8,127 nt of DNA. Origin: Gemmatimonadota bacterium. Its GTDB lineage: Bacteria > Gemmatimonadota > Gemmatimonadetes > Gemmatimonadales > GWC2-71-9. The stretch's first letter is position 1, and each line of letters begins with the position of its first letter. The notes beneath the pieces are model-generated. The model was not told the DNA's origin. It was given only the letters and a program-made list of their open reading frames with translations, and did not search any database. Positions 5,537 to 8,127 of the stretch are shown in pieces. The position numbers and the translations under genes are program-made. The stretch lies in the NCBI GenBank assembly GCA_016880225.1, contig JAEHDT010000267.1:1-8127 (forward strand). Direction: 5' to 3'.

Positions 5537-6592
5537 ATGCCTCCCACCCTCATGGCCGCGATCCGGCTGACGCGCTACTCGCACGGCGCGGGCTGAGCCT
5601 GCAAACTCGGCCCCGCCGAGCTGGCGCAGGTCTTGCGCCACGTGCCGATCGCGACGGATCCACGGATCCTCGTCGACGCCTCGAGGCGCGACGACGCCGC
5701 CGTATTCCAGGTGGCGCCCGACCGCGCGATCGTGGCGACGGTGGACTTCTTCACGCCCATCGTGGACGACCCATACGACTTCGGGCGCATCGCCGCGGCC
5801 AACGCCTTCTCGGACGTGTACGCCATGGGCGCGACGCCGCTCCTGGCGCTCAACGTGGTCGGGTGGCCGCGCGAAGCGCTCCCGTTCGAGCTGCTGGGTG
5901 AGGTGCTGCGCGGCGGCGCCGACGTGGCGCGCGCCGCCGGGGCATTCGTGCTGGGGGGACACTCGGTGGACGACCCCGAACCCAAGTACGGCATGGTGGC
6001 GATCGGCGAGGTGGCTCCCAGTCGCATCATCACCAACGCCGGTGCCCGCCCGGGCGATACACTGGTGCTGACGAAGCCCGTCGGGACCGGGATCCTGTCT
6101 ACGGCCCTGAAGCGCGATCTCCTGGCCGAGGCGGACCTGGCCGTCGCGGTGGCGGTCATGACGACGCTCAACGCCGGGGCGGCGCGCGCCATGCTGGCGG
6201 TGGGGGTGCACGCGGCCACCGACGTCACCGGGTTCGGCCTCCTCGGGCACCTCTCCACGCTGCTCGAGGCGAGCGGCGCGGCGGCCGAGCTCGAGGCGGC
6301 GGCCGTCCCCATCCTGCCACGTGCCCACGAGCTCGCGGAGCGCGGCGCAGTTCCCGGCGGCACGACGCGCAACGCCGCGAGCCTCGCCGGGGCCGTCACG
6401 TTCGCGGACCGCGTGGACGCGACGGCCCGCCTGCTGCTGGCGGATGCGCAGACGTCGGGCGGCCTGCTGATCGCCGTGCCGCCGGAGCGGAGCCGTGCCC
6501 TAGTGGCCGCTCTCGAGCGCGAGGAGACGCCCGCCGCCGCCATCGTCGGCCGGGTCGTCGCCGGCGCGGCGGGCCGCATCGCGGTGGAGTGA
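5537..6592 (+). CDS. selD: Selenophosphate synthetase SelD containing selenocysteine (UGA codon 20)
   Basis: SelD makes selenophosphate from selenide and ATP, the selenium donor for selenocysteine and selenouridine. Read through an in-frame TGA at 5594-5596, the product is 351 residues, the normal family length. The N-terminus SHGAG-U-ACK places selenocysteine at residue 20, where other SelD proteins have Cys or Sec (GAGCGCK), followed by Cys22 and the essential Lys23. The rest is fully conserved: RDDAAVF (51-57), ANAFSDVYAMGATPLLALN (88-106), LGGHSVDDPEPKYG (139-152) and a later TDVTGFGLLGHL and DAQTSGGLL. Met1 at 5537 and Met6 at 5552 are both usable starts. A start at the TTG at 5633 would remove the active site and lies inside the SECIS hairpin. 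Use of UGA implies that the cell has selA, selB and selC elsewhere. The stop overlaps or nearly abuts the next gene. Confidence 0.95.
5594..5596 (+). other. In-frame UGA selenocysteine codon of selD
   Basis: TGA sits exactly at the conserved catalytic Cys/Sec position of SelD, between GAG and ACK. The conserved SelD frame continues without a shift on both sides. This explains why the coding frame looks interrupted here. Confidence 0.93.
5606..5620 (+). promoter_or_regulatory. Perfect 6-bp hairpin between the UGA and the SECIS
   Basis: CTCGGC, a CCC loop and GCCGAG form an exact inverted repeat that starts 10 bases after the UGA. It lies one base before the SECIS-like hairpin, so the two stems could stack. 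It may be part of a compound SECIS, a ribosome-pausing element, or a GC-rich coincidence. Confidence 0.45.
5622..5640 (+). promoter_or_regulatory. Bacterial SECIS-like hairpin of selD
   Basis: TGGCGCA and TGCGCCA form a perfect 7-bp stem closed by a five-base loop GGTCT. GGUCU on a CA-UG closing stem is the apical loop of the E. coli fdhF SECIS, as I remember it (GCAGGUCUGC), in which the G and U contact SelB. The loop begins 32 bases after the UGA. This is further than in fdhF but within the accepted range for bacterial SECIS elements of roughly 16-37 bases. The hairpin is inside the coding sequence, as is usual in bacteria. Confidence 0.82.
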
Positions 6593-6593
6593 C

Positions 6594-6598
6594 GGAGG
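6594..6598 (+). promoter_or_regulatory. Ribosome binding site deciding the start of the 78-residue protein
   Basis: GGAGG lies 5 bases before a GTG at 6604 and downstream of the other possible GTG at 6589. It therefore favours initiation at 6604. Confidence 0.6.
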
Positions 6599-6603
6599 CC
6601 CGG

Positions 6604-6840
6604 GTGGCCGCGATCCCCGAGTTCTCGAGTCTCACGCCCGAGGCGCTGGACGCGCTCGAGCGTGCGGTGCGGGAGCGGCGGCGCGTGGCGCTGCGCCGCC
6701 GCGGCACCGAGTATGTGGTGGTGGCCGAGCGGCTCGACACGCTGGAGCGTGATGAGGCCCTGCAAGGGAGGCTGCCGATGACCGGCGAGCTGCTGGCGTT
6801 TTCGTTGCGCGACCTCGAGTCCTTCGCCGTGCTGCCATAG
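6604..6840 (+). CDS. Small conserved-looking protein of unknown function
   Basis: The product is 78 residues, and I do not recognise a family. It starts with a predicted helix (LTPEALDALERAVRERRRV), followed by an alternating strand pattern (VALRRRGTEYVVVAERL), an exposed charged turn (DTLERDEALQGR) and a closing stretch TGELLAFSLRDLESFAVL. That suggests a small alpha plus beta-barrel fold, possibly nucleic-acid or ligand binding, but this is only a structural impression. There is no signal peptide, cysteine or membrane segment. The GTG at 6604 is chosen because of the well-spaced GGAGG. A GTG at 6589 overlapping the selD stop (GTGA) would add five residues. The gene is sandwiched between selD and the stress protein gene with gaps of 11 and 3 bases, so it is probably co-transcribed with both. 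Confidence 0.75.
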   Translation: MAAIPEFSSLTPEALDALERAVRERRRVALRRRGTEYVVVAERLDTLERDEALQGRLPMTGELLAFSLRDLESFAVLP

Positions 6841-6843
6841 CCC

Positions 6844-7596
6844 GTGTTCACGCGCCTGCTGGTGGGATTGGACGGCAGCCCGCGGGCCGACTCGGCGTTC
6901 GAGCAGGCGGTGCTGCTCGGCAAGCGCTTCGGCAGCACGCTGATCGTGGCGTACGTGCGCGAGCCCGACGCCCGCGACGCGGACGGTGCGGCGATGCTCG
7001 ACCGGGCGCAGGAGCGGGTGCTGGCCGCGGGCCTGCAGATCGAGACGGTCGCACTGACGGGTCACGCCGACGTGGAGCTCGCCGAGCTGGCGAAGACGGC
7101 GGACGCGGTGCTGGTGGGTCGCCGCGGAGTGACCACCAAGCGGGACGCGCTCGGCCCCACGGTCGCGTCGCTCGTCCGCATCGCGGAGCGGTGCGTGATC
7201 GTATGCGGCGGCCTCCCTTCGCCGATGAAGTCCATCGCGGTGGCATTCGACGGACGCGATACGAGCCGCCGCGCCCTCGAGCTCGCGATGCAGTTCGCCA
7301 CCGTGGCCGAGAGCACCGTCCACATCGTCCACGCGAGCGAAGACCGCGAAGCCGGGCTCAAGATCGTCGGCGTGGCCGAGGCCACGCTCTCGATGCAGCG
7401 CGTGCCGTTCGTCACCCACGTCGAGGGCGGGAAGCCCGGCGAGGTGGTCGCGCGTATCGTGAAACGGACGCGCTGCGACGCGCTGTTCGCCGGGGCGCAC
7501 ATGCGCCACAGCGACGGCCGTCCCAGCGCCGTGATCGTGTCCCACGCGGAGGAGATCCTGCGCTCGACCGATATCCCGGTGGTCATCCAGCCCTGA
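6844..7596 (+). CDS. Tandem-domain universal stress protein (UspA family)
   Basis: The product is 250 residues with two Usp domains. Domain 1 covers about 1-122: it opens with RLLVGLDGSPRADSAFEQA and closes with RIAERCVIVCG. Domain 2 covers about 128-250: it opens with KSIAVAFDGRDTSRRALELA and closes with STDIPVVIQP. Usp proteins are soluble cytoplasmic stress or energy-state regulators, and one subclass binds ATP through G-2x-G-9x-G-S/T. Domain 1 has a near match, Gly92-RR-Gly95 then eight residues to Gly104-Pro-Thr. Domain 2 keeps only Gly217 of that loop, so at most the first domain is likely to bind nucleotide. The start is GTG, three bases after the previous stop, with no Shine-Dalgarno; coupling to the upstream gene is likely. 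The next gene begins one base after its stop, so all of these genes appear to lie on one message. Confidence 0.88.
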   Translation: MFTRLLVGLDGSPRADSAFEQAVLLGKRFGSTLIVAYVREPDARDADGAAMLDRAQERVLAAGLQIETVALTGHADVELAELAKTADAVLVGRRGVTTKRDALGPTVASLVRIAERCVIVCGGLPSPMKSIAVAFDGRDTSRRALELAMQFATVAESTVHIVHASEDREAGLKIVGVAEATLSMQRVPFVTHVEGGKPGEVVARIVKRTRCDALFAGAHMRHSDGRPSAVIVSHAEEILRSTDIPVVIQP

Positions 7597-7597
7597 T

Positions 7598-8127
7598 ATG
7601 GCCGGCGCGCCCGCCACCCGCGTGCTGGTTCACGCCGACGAGAGCTGCCTTGGCAACGGCATGGAGCCGCCCAATCCCGGAGGGAACGCCGCCCTGGTCG
7701 AGGCGCCCGCCGGGGACAGCGTGGCGCGATGGGACCTGTACGAGTGCTCCCCCGATACCACGAACCAGCGCATGGCGCTGGCCGGCGCCATCGCCACGCT
7801 CGAGTGGCTGCACCGGCAGTGGAAGCAGGCCCGCGTGGTGTACGTGTCGGACTCGGAGTACTTGATCAAGGGCATGAGCGAGTGGGTGCCGGGGTGGATC
7901 GCCCGCGGCTGGCGGCGCAAGGGCGGAGCGATCGAGAACCTGGCCCTGTGGCAGAAGCTGGTGCAGGCCGCGACCGGCCACGCGATCGAGTGGCGCTGGG
8001 TGCGGGGCCACGCCGGCCACCCCAAGAACGAGTACGCCAACGCGCTGGCGATGCGCGTCGCGGAGCGCCAGGAGCGCTCCAACGGACTCGTGCCGTCGGG
8101 GTTCGACAGCTGGCTCGGGCTCGAGCG
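7598..8127 (+). CDS. RNase H-fold protein with altered catalytic residues, 3' end outside window
   Basis: The first 176 codons are present and the frame is open to the right edge. The RNase HI pattern is clear: VLVHADESCLGNG (9-21), PGGNAALVE (27-35), DTTNQRMALAGAIATLEWL (53-71), VVYVSDSEYLIKGMSEWVPGW (starting at 80), then RGHAGHPKNEYANALA (136-151). Type I enzymes cut the RNA strand of RNA-DNA hybrids with four carboxylates (E. coli Asp10, Glu48, Asp70, Asp134). Here Asp14 and Asp85 match the first and third and His138 matches the flexible-loop His124. The Glu48 position is Ala60 (RMAL instead of RMEL) and the Asp134 position is Asn148. Glu15, next to Asp14, is a possible substitute ligand. 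Activity is therefore uncertain, and a hybrid- or RNA-binding role is possible. The ATG follows the stress protein stop by one base. Confidence 0.85.
   Translation, partial: MAGAPATRVLVHADESCLGNGMEPPNPGGNAALVEAPAGDSVARWDLYECSPDTTNQRMALAGAIATLEWLHRQWKQARVVYVSDSEYLIKGMSEWVPGWIARGWRRKGGAIENLALWQKLVQAATGHAIEWRWVRGHAGHPKNEYANALAMRVAERQERSNGLVPSGFDSWLGLE

Noticed and set aside
5594..5596. selD as a pseudogene with a nonsense mutation
   Set aside because: The TGA is precisely at the Cys/Sec position, is followed by a SECIS-like hairpin, and the rest of the gene is intact.
5633..5635. TTG as start of selD
   Set aside because: It lies inside the SECIS hairpin, and using it would remove the catalytic Sec, Cys and Lys. 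The frame upstream of the UGA encodes the conserved SelD N-terminus.
5575..7617. Very long open frame on the minus strand (about 680 codons)
   Set aside because: It lies opposite selD, the small protein and the Usp gene, all with clear family motifs. Its translation is Arg/Ala/His-rich without any recognisable domain, a usual artefact of high-GC codon bias.
1..8127. tRNA, rRNA, CRISPR array, insertion sequence, rho-independent terminator or riboswitch
   Set aside because: I looked on both strands for clover-leaf sequence marks, regular repeats, transposase motifs and GC stems followed by T-runs, and found none that I could support.

Overview
This is a strongly GC-rich bacterial window. It holds eleven genes packed almost edge to edge, many with GTG starts and several with consecutive lipoprotein signal peptides. 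Gene style (an Ig-like secreted protein, lipoprotein amidohydrolases, COG0731-type radical SAM protein) fits Gemmatimonadota or a similar soil or sediment phylum. That placement is an inference from style, not from a marker gene. I see no mobile element, CRISPR array, rRNA or tRNA.

Left part (1-1566): a secreted protein with a bacterial Ig-like (Big_2) domain runs off the left edge on the minus strand. After about 170 intergenic bases that hold two facing promoters, a small, extremely basic histone-H1-tail-like protein lies on the plus strand. It converges on a minus-strand radical SAM gene, and the two stop codons share one CTAG.

Middle (1606-5517): four plus-strand genes overlap by 4, 13 and 4 bases and so look like one operon. 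They encode a SnoaL/DUF4440-like lipoprotein, an imidazolonepropionase-like amidohydrolase lipoprotein with a complete metal site, a D-aminoacylase-family lipoprotein whose usual HxH and Cys metal ligands are replaced, and a small integral membrane protein. Together they suggest envelope-located hydrolysis of amide, peptide or N-acyl amino acid compounds. The substrate cannot be read from the sequence.

Right part (5537-8127): a selD gene (selenophosphate synthetase) has an in-frame UGA at the active-site selenocysteine position. Downstream of the UGA is a hairpin whose GGUCU loop matches the E. coli fdhF SECIS loop as I remember it. A conventional gene caller would start this gene at a TTG inside that hairpin and lose the catalytic N-terminus. 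Behind it follow, with gaps of 1 to 11 bases, a small unknown protein, a tandem universal stress protein, and an RNase H-fold protein that runs off the right edge and lacks two of the four canonical catalytic carboxylates.

The most interesting points are the UGA-decoding selD with its hairpins and the two enzyme-family members with altered active sites (amidohydrolase at 3428-5140, RNase H-like at 7598-8127).
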